Source: Streptantibioticus parmotrematis (GTDB lineage Bacteria; Actinomycetota; Actinomycetes; Streptomycetales; Streptomycetaceae). From it: a stretch of 64,000 nt of DNA. Shown here piece by piece: positions 49,440-60,522 of the stretch. The DNA lies in the NCBI RefSeq assembly GCF_019890615.1, contig NZ_JAINVZ010000004.1, positions 372,001 through 436,000 on the forward strand. Direction: 5' to 3'. The notes beneath the pieces are model-generated. The model searched no databases. It saw only the letters and a list, made by a program, of their open reading frames with translations, and had not been told where the DNA came from. The position numbers and the translations under genes were made by a program. The first letter of the stretch is position 1, and each line of letters opens with the position of its first letter.

Positions 49440-50387
49440 ATGAGTCTTCGTCAGTTCGAGTACGCCCTGGCGGTGGCCGAGGAGGGCTCGGTGACGGCGG
49501 CGGCTGAGGTGCTGCACGTCGCCCAGCCGTCGGTGTCCCAGCAGATCCGCGGCCTGGAGCGGGAGCTCGGCGTGGAGCTGTTCGCCCGCACGCCGACCGG
49601 GCTCGTGCCCACCGTGGTCGGCCGCGTGTTCCTGCGGGAGGCGCAGAGCGCGGTGAACGCGGCGCGGCGGGCGCGGGCGGCGGCCCGGGCCGGTGCCGAC
49701 GAGCTGGTGGGCGAGCTGGTGGTGGCGGTGCAGATGGGCTTCGGCACGCGGCAGCTACCGGGTGCGCTGAGCGCGCTGCGGCGCCGCTTCCCGCGGCTGG
49801 AGGTCACCGTCTTCGAGGAGCCGAGCTCCGCCGAGCTGGAGCGGCTGGGGCGCCGGGGCGCGCTGGACCTCGCCCTGATGGCGGCGTGCGAACGGACTCC
49901 CGCCGACGCCCACCACCTCGGGGACGAGGAGTTCGTCGTGGTCCTGGGCGCCGGGCACTCGCTTCTCGGCGCGGACCGGGTCGCACTGCGCGACCTCTCG
50001 CGGGAGCCGTGGGTGAGGTTCGACCGGGACAGCGCGCTGGACGGCGTGCTGCTGGAGGTGCTGCGGGAGAACGAGATGACCCCGGCCACCGCCGCCCGCG
50101 TGTCCCAGACGGCGACGGCCGTGCGCTGGGCCGCCCACGGGCTGGGGGTGACGCTCGTTCCGGCCTCCGCGGTGCCGCACGGTCACGAGCACCTCGTGCG
50201 CCTGGTGTCCCCGGCGGTGTCCCAGCCCGTCATCGCCGTGCTCCGGAACGACGCGGGACCGGCGGAGACGGCACTGCTCGCATTCCTGCGCCAGGAGACC
50301 TGGCCCGAAATCCTTTCTCCCTTCGCCTGCACCCTGGAGGCCGAAGAAGCAGCGAGCATGAAATCCGCAGAATTCCTCGTACGGTGA
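49440..50387 (+). CDS. LysR-family transcriptional regulator
   Basis: A 315-residue LysR protein: N-terminal helix-turn-helix LRQFEYALAVAEEGSVTAAAEVLHVAQPSVSQQIRGLERELG, then a periplasmic-binding-like effector domain (LVGELVVAVQMGFGTRQLPGAL onward). Start ATG 49440 lies behind GGGAGC. It converges with the SDR gene at 50422, whose promoter carries palindromes, so it could be the local regulator. Confidence 0.9.
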   Translation: MSLRQFEYALAVAEEGSVTAAAEVLHVAQPSVSQQIRGLERELGVELFARTPTGLVPTVVGRVFLREAQSAVNAARRARAAARAGADELVGELVVAVQMGFGTRQLPGALSALRRRFPRLEVTVFEEPSSAELERLGRRGALDLALMAACERTPADAHHLGDEEFVVVLGAGHSLLGADRVALRDLSREPWVRFDRDSALDGVLLEVLRENEMTPATAARVSQTATAVRWAAHGLGVTLVPASAVPHGHEHLVRLVSPAVSQPVIAVLRNDAGPAETALLAFLRQETWPEILSPFACTLEAEEAASMKSAEFLVR

Positions 50388-50421
50388 AACGGCGTTCCGC
50401 GATTCCGGAGTTCCGCCGCCG

Positions 50422-51198
50422 TCACCCTCGGGGGAATTCGCCGCCGTCCACGACGAGGCTGCTTCCGGTCAGCCAGCTCGCCCGGCCGGACACGAGGAAG
50501 AGCACCGCGTGGGCGATGTCGTCGGGCCGTCCCTCGCGGCCCAGGGGCACGGTGTCGTCGGCGCCGGTCCGCCCCGGCGCCGTGTCCAGGCGCGCCCACT
50601 GCTCCCGGGTCGCCTCGCCGCCGGGGGTGGCGACCCTGCCGGGGGTCACGGTGTTGACCCGGACCCCGAACGGGGCCAGTTCCAGGGCCAGTCCACGGCT
50701 GTAGTTCTCCAACGCCGCCTTCGCCGCCGTGTAGTGGAGGAACGGCCCCATGGGCGTGTGGACCGCGGCCGACGAGACGTGCACGATCGCCCCCGAACGC
50801 CGCTCCCGCATCCCCGGCACCAGCAGCGCGTCAAGTCGCACCGACGCGAGGTAGTTCAGGTCCAGTGCCTCCTGCCACTCCTCGTCGGGAATGGCCGCGG
50901 CGTCCTGGTACGGCCGCGCCCCACCCGCGTTGTGGACCACGATGTCCACCCCGCCGAGCACCTCCCGCGCGGTGGCGGCGAGCGCCTGCGCCCCGGCCCG
51001 GGTCCGCACGTCGGCCTCGACGAAGGCGGCCCCTTCCGGCACCGTGCTCGTCGCCGACCTCGCGGTCGTGAGCACTTCGGCACCGGCGTCCAGGAGTTGC
51101 CGCACGACAGCGGCTCCGATACCGCGCGAACCGCCCGTCACCAGGGCCCGCTTTCCTTCGAGTTCCCGTGTTCCCGATACGTTCTCGGTCGTGGTCAT
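50422..51198 (-). CDS. Short-chain dehydrogenase/reductase
   Basis: A 258-residue classical SDR. It has the NAD(P) loop VTGGSRGIGAAVV, VHNAGG, the catalytic Ser in HVSSAAVHTP, YTAAKAALENYSRG with Tyr and Lys, and the final SLVVDGGEFP. ATG 51198 gives MTTTENVSGTRELEGKRAL. The 13-mer gtttcaccgtacg lies upstream, and its reverse complement lies in the end of the LysR gene. The substrate is unknown. Confidence 0.92.
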   Translation of the reverse strand: MTTTENVSGTRELEGKRALVTGGSRGIGAAVVRQLLDAGAEVLTTARSATSTVPEGAAFVEADVRTRAGAQALAATAREVLGGVDIVVHNAGGARPYQDAAAIPDEEWQEALDLNYLASVRLDALLVPGMRERRSGAIVHVSSAAVHTPMGPFLHYTAAKAALENYSRGLALELAPFGVRVNTVTPGRVATPGGEATREQWARLDTAPGRTGADDTVPLGREGRPDDIAHAVLFLVSGRASWLTGSSLVVDGGEFPRG

Positions 51199-51565
51199 CC
51201 CACCGGCCCTTTCGATCGCGTGAAATCCGCCCGGTCGAGCTGTTTCACCGTACGTACGGAAAGGAACGCGCGGCAAAGACGAATAAGCAGCGGGCGCCAT
51301 AGGAGATCCCTATGGCGTTCCGGCCCCTCCGCCGGTGCGAATGCGTCCCGTTGTCCCGTTGTCCCGTTGGTCCGAGGGCGGGAACCCCGCCGTCGGGCGC
51401 GTGGCATCTCACGGAGTGCGGCGGGCGCCGCGCGGCGTACCGCGGCACCCGGCGCACCGCGGGGTGTACCGCGGCCGTGGTTGACCTTGCCCTTGGGGCA
51501 GACCGCAGCATCGAGGGCGCCGGAGGTCGTGAAGGGGCCGTCCGGCGACGAGGAGGGCACGGCAC
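51199..51565. promoter_or_regulatory. Shared promoter region SDR / MerR-PP2C with palindromes
   Basis: About 370 bases without a gene. It holds a 12-base palindrome ccgtacgtacgg at 51248-51259 and a 23-base inverted repeat (cgccatagg-agatc-cctatggcg) at 51295-51317. Both lie on the SDR promoter side and look like operators. Confidence 0.6.
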
Positions 51566-52639
51566 ATGGAACTGCTGACCATCGGGGCGTTCGCCCGGGC
51601 CTCACGGCTGTCGGCCAAGGCACTGCGGCTCTACGACGAGCTGGGGCTGCTGGTCCCGGCCCGCGTCGACCCGGTCAGCGGCTACCGGCTCTACGACCCG
51701 GCGCAGCTGCCCCGGGCCCGGCTGGTGGCCTGGCTGCGGCGGCTCGGGATGCCACTGGCCCGGATCCGGTCCGTCTGCGGGCTCGACGCGGCCGGCGCCG
51801 CGGCCGAGGTGCGCGCGTACTGGGCCGAGGTCGAGGCGGCCACCGCCGAGCGACGCGATCTGGCCGCCTTCCTCGTCTCCCACCTGTCCCACGAGGAGGC
51901 ACCCGTGTCCGCACCGTCCATCACGTCCCCGTACGCCATCCGCTACGCCGCCCTGTCCGACGCCGGGCGGGTCCGCGAGAGCAATCAGGACACCGCCTAC
52001 GCCGGGTCCCGCCTGCTGGCGGTCGCCGACGGCTTCGGCCCCTCCGGCGGTCCGGCGAGCGCCGCGGCCGTCCAGGCCCTGCGCCGCCTGGAGTCCGGTG
52101 ACGGGCTGCCCGCGGGCGGCCTGCTCGACGCGCTGCACGACGCGGTCGAGGAAGCCGGGCGGGCCGTGCGCGACGCCACCGGGGGCGACACCGAGGCGGG
52201 CACCACGCTCACCGCGATGCTGCTGGACGGCTCACGCCTCGCGCTGGTCCACATCGGCGACAGCCGCGCGTACCTGCTGCGCGACGGCGGGTTGTTCCGC
52301 GTCACGACCGACCACACGCTCGTGCAGTCCCTGCTCGACGAGGGGCGGCTGACCGAGGAGGAGGCCGCCTCGCACCCGCAGGCGTCGCTGCTGCTGCGGG
52401 CGCTGTACGAGGGCGGCGACCCGACCCCGCAGCTGCGGCTGCACGACGCCCTGCCCGGGGACCGCTATCTGCTGTGCTCGGACGGGCTGTCGCGGGTGGT
52501 CGCGTCGCGGGAGATCGAACGGGTGCTGCGCGCCTGCGACGAACCGCGGCAGGCGGTGCTCGACCTGGTCGCCGCGGCGAACCGCGCGGGCGGGCCGGAC
52601 AACGTGAGCTGCGTCGTCGCGGACGTGGTCGAGGCGTAG
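51566..52639 (+). CDS. MerR regulator fused to PP2C-type protein phosphatase
   Basis: A 357-residue protein. The MerR DNA-binding domain (1-75) reads IGAFARASRLSAKALRLYDELGLLVPARVDPVSGYRLY. A PP2C domain (about 125-357) has SDAGRVRESNQD, VADGFGPSGG, LVHIGDSRAYLLR and AGGPDNVSCVVADV, with the metal Asp residues kept. The usual GGH after VADG is changed. DNA binding and Ser/Thr dephosphorylation are thus in one chain. It starts at ATG 51566 and is divergent from the SDR gene. Confidence 0.87.
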   Translation: MELLTIGAFARASRLSAKALRLYDELGLLVPARVDPVSGYRLYDPAQLPRARLVAWLRRLGMPLARIRSVCGLDAAGAAAEVRAYWAEVEAATAERRDLAAFLVSHLSHEEAPVSAPSITSPYAIRYAALSDAGRVRESNQDTAYAGSRLLAVADGFGPSGGPASAAAVQALRRLESGDGLPAGGLLDALHDAVEEAGRAVRDATGGDTEAGTTLTAMLLDGSRLALVHIGDSRAYLLRDGGLFRVTTDHTLVQSLLDEGRLTEEEAASHPQASLLLRALYEGGDPTPQLRLHDALPGDRYLLCSDGLSRVVASREIERVLRACDEPRQAVLDLVAAANRAGGPDNVSCVVADVVEA

Positions 52640-52689
52640 GCCACGCGGCCCCGGCGGGAGTGTCAGAGGCGAGCACTAGGGTCTGCCTC

Positions 52690-53373
52690 ATGACCGAGAC
52701 CACCGCCGGGGCCGACCCGGCCGCGACCCCGGAGGCACCCCGATTCCTCGCCCGGGCACGGGAGTTCTACGACGCCGTGGCCGAGGACTACGTCGCCCGC
52801 TTCCGGGACGAGTTGCCGCAACGGCCCTGGGACCGGGCCGCGCTCGGGGTGTTCGCCGAGGGCGTGCTCGCGAACGGGGGCGGGCCCGTCGCGGACGTCG
52901 GCTGCGGGCCCGGACGGCTGACCGGGACGCTGCGCTCGCTCGGGCTCGACGTGTTCGGGGTGGACCTCTCCCCCGCCATGCTCGCCCTGGCCCGCGAGGC
53001 CCACCCCGACGTGCGGTTCACCGAGGGGTCGATGACCGCGCTCGACGTGGCGGACGGCTCGCTGGGCGGGCTCGTCGCCTGGTACTCCGTGATCCACGTG
53101 CCCCCGGCGCGCCACCCGGAGGTCTTCGCCGGGTTCCACCGGGCGCTCGCCCCGGGCGGCCGGCTCCAACTCGCCTTCCAGGTGGGCGAGGAGCCGTTCA
53201 GGGTGACCGAGCCGTTCGGCCGCCCGGTGGCGCTGGACTTCCACCGCATGGAACCGGAACGCGTACGCATACAGCTGGCGGACGCGGGCTTCGCCGTCGA
53301 GGCCGTCGTCGTACGGGAGGCGACCGGGACCGAGCGCGTCCCGCAGGCGTACGTGCTGGCCCGCAAGCCCTGA
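52690..53373 (+). CDS. Class I SAM-dependent methyltransferase
   Basis: A 227-residue methyltransferase: the helix REFYDAVAEDYVARF, SAM loop VADVGCGPGRLTGTL, VFGVDLSPAMLALA, then LVAWYSVIHVPPARHPEVFAGFHRALAPGGRLQLAF. It is of the small-molecule type; the substrate is unknown. ATG 52690 is the first in frame with homology. Its stop codon lies in a 20-base tandem duplication. Confidence 0.9.
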   Translation: MTETTAGADPAATPEAPRFLARAREFYDAVAEDYVARFRDELPQRPWDRAALGVFAEGVLANGGGPVADVGCGPGRLTGTLRSLGLDVFGVDLSPAMLALAREAHPDVRFTEGSMTALDVADGSLGGLVAWYSVIHVPPARHPEVFAGFHRALAPGGRLQLAFQVGEEPFRVTEPFGRPVALDFHRMEPERVRIQLADAGFAVEAVVVREATGTERVPQAYVLARKP

Positions 53374-53400
53374 CCGCGTGCCGTAAGCCCTGACCGCGGG
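53361..53400. repeat. 20-bp duplication over the methyltransferase stop codon
   Basis: The units ccgcaagccctgaccgcgtg and ccgtaagccctgaccgcggg follow one another; the first contains the TGA stop. Two more decayed copies follow to about 53440. Confidence 0.85.
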
Positions 53401-53458
53401 CCTTGGACCCCGACCGCGCAGACCTGACCGCGTCCCGTCGCCCCCCGACGCGATCCGC

Positions 53459-54385
53459 CTACCCCCGCGCCATCACCCCGTCCAGCGCGGCGAGTTGGCC
53501 TGACGTCAGCCGCAGCGCGCCCGCCGCGACGTTCTCGGTGAGGTGGTCGAGGCTGCCGGTGCCGGGGATGGCCAGGACGTGCGGTCCCCGGTGCAGGGTC
53601 CAGGCCAGGCGGACCTGGGCGGGCGTGGCGTCGTGGGCCCGGGCGACCGCGAGCACGGTCTCGTTCTCCCGCCGCGTCACGCCCGCCTCCTTGCCCTCGC
53701 CCGCGATCGCGTAGAACGGCACGAAGGCGATGCCCAGTTCACCGCAGGCGCGCAGCAGCGGGTCGGCTTCGCGGGTGTCGAGGCCGTAGGGGTTCTGGAC
53801 GCAGACGACCGGGGCGATGGCGCGGGCCGCGGTGAGGTGGTCGACGGTGACATTGGATATGCCGAGGTGGCGGATCAGTCCCGCGTCACGCAGCGCGGCC
53901 AGCGCCCCGAAGGCCTCGGCGAACGCCTCGACGCCCTCGCTCCTGCGGATGCGCAGGTTGACCACGTCGAGGTGGTCGCGGCCCAGCTGGCGCAGGTTCT
54001 CCTCGACCTGGCCGCGCAGTTGCGCCGGGCTCGCCCAGTGCCAGTCGCCGGACGGGTCGCGGCCGGGGCCGACCTTGGTGGTGATGACCAGGTCGTCCGG
54101 GTACGGGGCGAGCGCGCTGTTGATCAGTTCGTTGGCGGAGCGCAGGGCGGAGAAGTAGAAGGCGGCGGTGTCGACGTGGTTGACGCCCAGCTCGACCGCG
54201 CGCCGCAGCACGGCGATCGCCCGCCCCCGGTCACTGGGCACGCCCCGGTCGAACGGCCCGCTGCCCGTGGTGCGCATGGCGCCGTAGCCGATCCGGTGCA
54301 CGGTCAGGTCGCCGAGCCGCCAAGTGCCTGCGGCGTCGGCGGTGACGGGAGCGGAGGCCTGCTGGGCGCGAGCGGGGCGTGTCAC
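53459..54385 (-). CDS. Aldo/keto reductase family oxidoreductase
   Basis: A 308-residue AKR. Asp and Tyr of the catalytic set are in VNHVDTAAFYFS and Lys in LVITTKVGPG, but the usual His is absent: the strand reads LDVVNLRIRRSEG. This subgroup is common in actinobacteria and may have altered activity. The cofactor segment is LAIPGTGSLDHL. The GTG start overlaps the isochorismatase stop by four bases, so the two form an operon. Confidence 0.85.
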   Translation of the reverse strand: MTRPARAQQASAPVTADAAGTWRLGDLTVHRIGYGAMRTTGSGPFDRGVPSDRGRAIAVLRRAVELGVNHVDTAAFYFSALRSANELINSALAPYPDDLVITTKVGPGRDPSGDWHWASPAQLRGQVEENLRQLGRDHLDVVNLRIRRSEGVEAFAEAFGALAALRDAGLIRHLGISNVTVDHLTAARAIAPVVCVQNPYGLDTREADPLLRACGELGIAFVPFYAIAGEGKEAGVTRRENETVLAVARAHDATPAQVRLAWTLHRGPHVLAIPGTGSLDHLTENVAAGALRLTSGQLAALDGVMARG

Positions 54386-54984
54386 TTCGCCGTGCCGAGG
54401 ACGTAGGGCAGTTCCGCGACGCCGACGACGTCGGCCTGGCGCGGGAAGACGTCCTCCATCAGCACCTCGTGGGCGCGCGCCGACGGGTCGGCGCAGCCGT
54501 CGGAGAGCACCAGCAGCCGGTAGTCGCGGTCGCTCGCGTCGCGGATCGTGGACAGCACGACGCCGCTGGTGGAGATCCCGGCGAGCACGAGGGTGTCGAT
54601 GTCCCGCCGGGACAGCTGCTCGTGCAGGTCGGTGGTGGAGAAGGCGCCGACGCGGGTCTTGCGGACCACGATGTCGCCGTCCCGCGGGGCGAGTTCGCCG
54701 ACCACCGCGCTGCCCGGGCCCTCCGCGGGCAGCCCGCCGGCGGCCGCGTACCCGGTGAACACCTTGTTCCGCGCGGGCACCGCCGCCACCTCCTCGGGCG
54801 TGAAGCCGACCCGGACGTAGCCGACCGTCCCGCCCGCCGCGCGGACCGTGGCGATGGCGTCGGCCACCCGCCGCACCAGCGCACCGGACTCCTGCTCGTC
54901 CAGCCGCTCGACGATGAACGCCTGGAAGTCCATCACCAGCAACGCGGTCCTGCCCGGCTCGACCGTGGCGACGGAAGGGGTCAT
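54382..54984 (-). CDS. Isochorismatase-like protein lacking the catalytic Cys
   Basis: A 200-residue cysteine-hydrolase fold with Asp in ALLVMDFQAFIV and Lys in DIVVRKTRVGAFSTT. Where family enzymes have Cys, the strand reads VLAGISTSGVVLSTIRDAS, without Cys. It may be catalytically inactive or use another residue. It is coupled to the AKR gene by a GTGA overlap. Confidence 0.85.
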   Translation of the reverse strand: MTPSVATVEPGRTALLVMDFQAFIVERLDEQESGALVRRVADAIATVRAAGGTVGYVRVGFTPEEVAAVPARNKVFTGYAAAGGLPAEGPGSAVVGELAPRDGDIVVRKTRVGAFSTTDLHEQLSRRDIDTLVLAGISTSGVVLSTIRDASDRDYRLLVLSDGCADPSARAHEVLMEDVFPRQADVVGVAELPYVLGTAK

Positions 54985-55063
54985 GTGGGGCCTCCGATGG
55001 GGGACGTCGGGTGTGCGGGACGCATGATCGACGCGAGCGACCCTACCTCCGCGCGGCCACGGG

Positions 55064-56323
55064 TCAGCGTTTCACCGCTCGCAGGATCACGAACTTCGGG
55101 TCCCCCACGACGAGTTCGCAGTCACCGAAGAGCCTGCGCAGGCGGATGTGGTAGCCGAGGTGGCGGTTGCCGACGACCCACAGCTCGCCGCCGGGGCGCA
55201 GCGCGCGCCGCGCGTCGGCGAACATGCGGCGCGCGGTGGTGTCCGTGGTGGCCCGGTGCGAGTGGAACGGCGGGTTGTTCAGCACCAGGTCCACGCTGTC
55301 CGGCTCAAGACCGGCGAGGCTGTCCGCCACCAGGAACCGCGCCCGCTCCCCCGCCGCTTCCTCGCCCGCGTTCGCGGTGAACGTGGCCCGCGCCGAGGCC
55401 ACCGCCTGGTAGGACTCGTCGGTGAACGTGACGGTGGCACCGGGGTTGGCGAGCGCCGCGGCCGTGCCGACGACGCCGTTGCCGCAGCCGAGGTCCACGA
55501 TCCGGTCGGCGCCGGAGCGCTCGGGCAGGTGGTTCAGGAAGAAGCGGGTGCCGATGTCGAGGCGGTCGGCGCAGAAGATCCCGGCGTGGTTGACGACGGT
55601 CAGGCCGGAGGCGGCGCCCGCGTCGGAGGGCAGGACGTAGGAGCGCGGCCAGGGGTCGGCGGGCGCGGCGGCTCCGGACGCGGGTCCGGCGGCACTGGAA
55701 GCGGATTCGGCGGCTCCGGGAGCCGGTCCGGCGGCTCCGCCGGCTCTGGCAGCGGGACGCGGCGCGCAGAAGATCAGCCGTGCTTTCTTCACCGCCAGCG
55801 AGGTCCTGGTCGGGCCCAGCACGCGGTCGAAGAGCTTCAGGGTCGAGGTGTGGATCTCGCTGACCATGCCCGCGCCGACGATCACCGTGCCCTCGTGCAC
55901 GGAAGGCGCCAGCCGGATCAGCTGGTCCTCCAGCAGCGCCAGGCTCTTGGGCACCCGCACCAGCAGCACGCCGACGCGCGCGGGCGGCTCGTCCAGGGTG
56001 GAGCGCAGCGTCACGGCGTCGTCGGGGACGCCCGCGCGGCGCAGGTTGGCGCGGGTGGCGCACTGGGTGAGGTACGAGTCGGTGATCTGGACCGGCCGGG
56101 CGGCGGCGAGCGCGGTGACCAGCGCGCCCCAGCGGTCGCCGAGCGCGACGACGGCCCCGTCGGGACGGCCGGGGCAATCGGGGCCGTCGAGCCGGACGCC
56201 TTCGTCGCGCAGGTGCCGCAGCAGGTACTCGTCGGCGGCGTCCCAGGCCCGCAGGGTGTCGCGAGGGTCCTCGGGGAAGCGCGTCAGGTCGTACGCGCCC
56301 CAGCCGGTCGTGAAGCGGTTCAT
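55064..56323 (-). CDS. rlmG: Ribosomal RNA G methyltransferase RlmG-like
   Basis: A 419-residue two-domain methyltransferase with an inactive N-terminal and an active C-terminal half. The latter shows IVDLGCGNGVVGTAAA and LVLNNPPFHSHRA, the NPPF motif of N2-guanine rRNA methyltransferases, then FADARRALRPGGELWVVGNRHLGY. A Gly/Ala/Ser/Pro-rich linker (about 205-235), encoded by short gcggctccg-type repeats, joins the halves and is longer than normal. The exact target (G1835 in E. coli) is inferred by family. Confidence 0.85.
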   Translation of the reverse strand: MNRFTTGWGAYDLTRFPEDPRDTLRAWDAADEYLLRHLRDEGVRLDGPDCPGRPDGAVVALGDRWGALVTALAAARPVQITDSYLTQCATRANLRRAGVPDDAVTLRSTLDEPPARVGVLLVRVPKSLALLEDQLIRLAPSVHEGTVIVGAGMVSEIHTSTLKLFDRVLGPTRTSLAVKKARLIFCAPRPAARAGGAAGPAPGAAESASSAAGPASGAAAPADPWPRSYVLPSDAGAASGLTVVNHAGIFCADRLDIGTRFFLNHLPERSGADRIVDLGCGNGVVGTAAALANPGATVTFTDESYQAVASARATFTANAGEEAAGERARFLVADSLAGLEPDSVDLVLNNPPFHSHRATTDTTARRMFADARRALRPGGELWVVGNRHLGYHIRLRRLFGDCELVVGDPKFVILRAVKR

Positions 56324-56556
56324 CGTCCCGCCAGGCTAACCGAGCCGCGTCCGCGCCCCGAGCCACGCCCGTCCCGCCCGCGCCGTCACCGCTCCGGTTC
56401 CTCGGCAGCACCGCGCCCGCGGCAGCCCCACCCCCGCCGGCCTGCCCGCTTGGGCTCCCCCATGCCGGGGGCCGTGCCCGCCTTGCCCTGACCAATGCCT
56501 GTGCTTTGCCCGTCGCGGTGTGGTCGCGGCCGCGCAACCGCTGTAGCTTCGCGGCC

Positions 56557-57258
56557 ATGGACCTGCGCATGATCGATGCCGGAGGAATCCGGTTGGCCTG
56601 CCGGGTGTCGGGCGACCCTGGCGGGCCGCCGGTGGTGCTGCTGCACGCGCTCGGCGAGGACGGTTCCGACTGGGCGGTGGTGGCCGAGGAACTGGGCCGC
56701 CGTCACCGGGTGTTCGTGCCCGACCTGCGCGGCCACGGGCGCAGCGACCGCCCGGGGCAGTACGCGTTCGAGCTGATGCGCGACGACCTGGGCGCGCTGC
56801 TGGACGCCCTGCGCGTGGAACGGCCGACGCTGGTCGGGCACTCGATGGGCGGCGTCGTCGCGTACCTCTACGCGGCCAAGCACCCCGACCGGGTGGAACG
56901 CCTCGTGCTGGAGGACACCCCGCCGCCGTTCCCGCGCGACACCGCGACCCCGCAACACCCGGACGGTGAACCGGACTTCGACTGGGACGCGGTGACCGCC
57001 ACGCACGCCCAGCTGGCCCGGCCGCCGGCGGACTGGCCGGCCGCACTGGAGGCGATCACCGCGCCGACGCTGTTCGTGGCGGGCGGATCGCGCAGCCATG
57101 TGCCCCAGGACCGGATAGCCGAGATGGCCCGCCGGGTCGCGGACAGCCGCCTGGTCACCATCCCGTGCGGCCACCGGGTGCACGCGTGCCGCCCGGAGGA
57201 CTTCACCGCCACCCTGAACGGCTTCCTCCCGGACGGAACGCGCCACCCCCATCGTTGA
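56557..57258 (+). CDS. Alpha/beta hydrolase
   Basis: A 233-residue hydrolase: VVLLHALGEDGSDW oxyanion region, FVPDLRGHGRSDRP, nucleophile elbow LVGHSMGGVVAY with Ser, acid in the segment TLFVAGGSRSHVP and His in IPCGHRVHACRP. It is a typical stand-alone esterase/lipase-like protein. ATG 56557 agrees with the family start. Substrate unknown. Confidence 0.9.
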   Translation: MDLRMIDAGGIRLACRVSGDPGGPPVVLLHALGEDGSDWAVVAEELGRRHRVFVPDLRGHGRSDRPGQYAFELMRDDLGALLDALRVERPTLVGHSMGGVVAYLYAAKHPDRVERLVLEDTPPPFPRDTATPQHPDGEPDFDWDAVTATHAQLARPPADWPAALEAITAPTLFVAGGSRSHVPQDRIAEMARRVADSRLVTIPCGHRVHACRPEDFTATLNGFLPDGTRHPHR

Positions 57259-57294
57259 TCAACCCGTCTGCATCAAGTCGTACTTGACCTGACG

Positions 57295-59381
<2,087 letters not shown>

Positions 59382-59528
59382 GCCGCGAGCCTCGCGCAGG
59401 CGGACGCTTCAGGTCCAGTTAATTGATCTGCGGGACACGACTAAGCAACGCTAAGACGTGCCCCCGCTGAGAACGTGCCCCCCGTTCATTCGTCGTTCAT
59501 TCGTCCGGCGGCGTCCCACGAGGGACGC

Positions 59529-60386
59529 CTACGCGAAGTCCGCCACATGGTCCGCGACCCATTCCGCGTAGGTGCGCGCCGGGCGGCCGGTGACGCGTTC
59601 GGCGTCCCGGGAGACCGCGGAGGCCCGGTCGGGCGACTTCGCCGACCAGTCCACCAGCGCCTCGGCGAACGGCAGCGGCAGGCCCCGCGCGGTCATCGCG
59701 GCCAGCGCCTCGTCCCGCGACAGTTCCTCGTAGCGCGGGGTGCGCCCGGTGGCCGCACCGATGACGTCCAGCATCTGCTGGGCGGTCAGCGCCTCGGGTC
59801 CCGTGACCAGGTAGACCTGGCCGTCGTGGGTGCCGACGCGATCGAGCAGGGCTTCCGCCGCGACCGCCGCGAGGTCGGCCTCGTGCACCGGCGCGGAGCG
59901 GGCGGCGGCGCCGGGGCCGCGCACGACGCCGGTGGTGCGGATGGCCTCGGCCCATTCCAGGGTGTTGGTGGCGAACATGCCGCCGCGGACGAACGTCCAC
60001 TCCAGCCCGGAGGCGCGGATCGCGCGTTCCACGACGGCGTGCATGTGGGCGATCGCGTTGTGCTCGTCGGCCGGGGTGTCGGTCACTCCGGCCGACGACA
60101 GCAGCACGACGCGCCGCACGCCCGCCTTGGCCACCGCGTCCACCAGCCGGGTCCCGGCCTGCGGGCCGGTGGCCGCGAGGTTGAGGAAGACCGCGTCGGC
60201 GCCCTCGAAGAGCGAGGGCGACGGTTCGTCGTCCGCGCCGAACTCGGCCCGTACCACCTCGGCCGCCTCGGGAAGTCCGGCGCGTTCGGGCGACCGGGTC
60301 AGCGCGCGCACCGGGGCGTCACGCGCGAGGAGTTGGTCCACCAGACTGCGTCCGACGTTGCCGGTCGCGCCCGTCACGACGATCAC
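59529..60386 (-). CDS. NmrA/SDR-family NAD(P)-binding protein
   Basis: A 285-residue atypical SDR: IVVTGATGNVGRSLVDQLL, AVFLNLAATGPQAG, VVLLSSAGVTDTPADEHNAIAHMHAVVERAIRASGLEWTFVRGGMF and YLVTGPEALTAQQMLDVI. The GTG at 60386 is preceded by GGAGGG; the longer frame (60431) is not supported. Such proteins are reductases or redox sensors; the role is unknown. Confidence 0.87.
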   Translation of the reverse strand: MIVVTGATGNVGRSLVDQLLARDAPVRALTRSPERAGLPEAAEVVRAEFGADDEPSPSLFEGADAVFLNLAATGPQAGTRLVDAVAKAGVRRVVLLSSAGVTDTPADEHNAIAHMHAVVERAIRASGLEWTFVRGGMFATNTLEWAEAIRTTGVVRGPGAAARSAPVHEADLAAVAAEALLDRVGTHDGQVYLVTGPEALTAQQMLDVIGAATGRTPRYEELSRDEALAAMTARGLPLPFAEALVDWSAKSPDRASAVSRDAERVTGRPARTYAEWVADHVADFA

Positions 60387-60522
60387 GATGTTGCCCTCCG
60401 GGGTTGTCCTTGCGGGTGGTCGTCCTGCCACCCCACCACGGACGCGCGGCTCGGGCCAGCCCCTGCCGCGCCAACACGCCCCATGCGTAAGGGCGTTGAC
60501 TGCCTTCGCGGCCGGAGACGGT

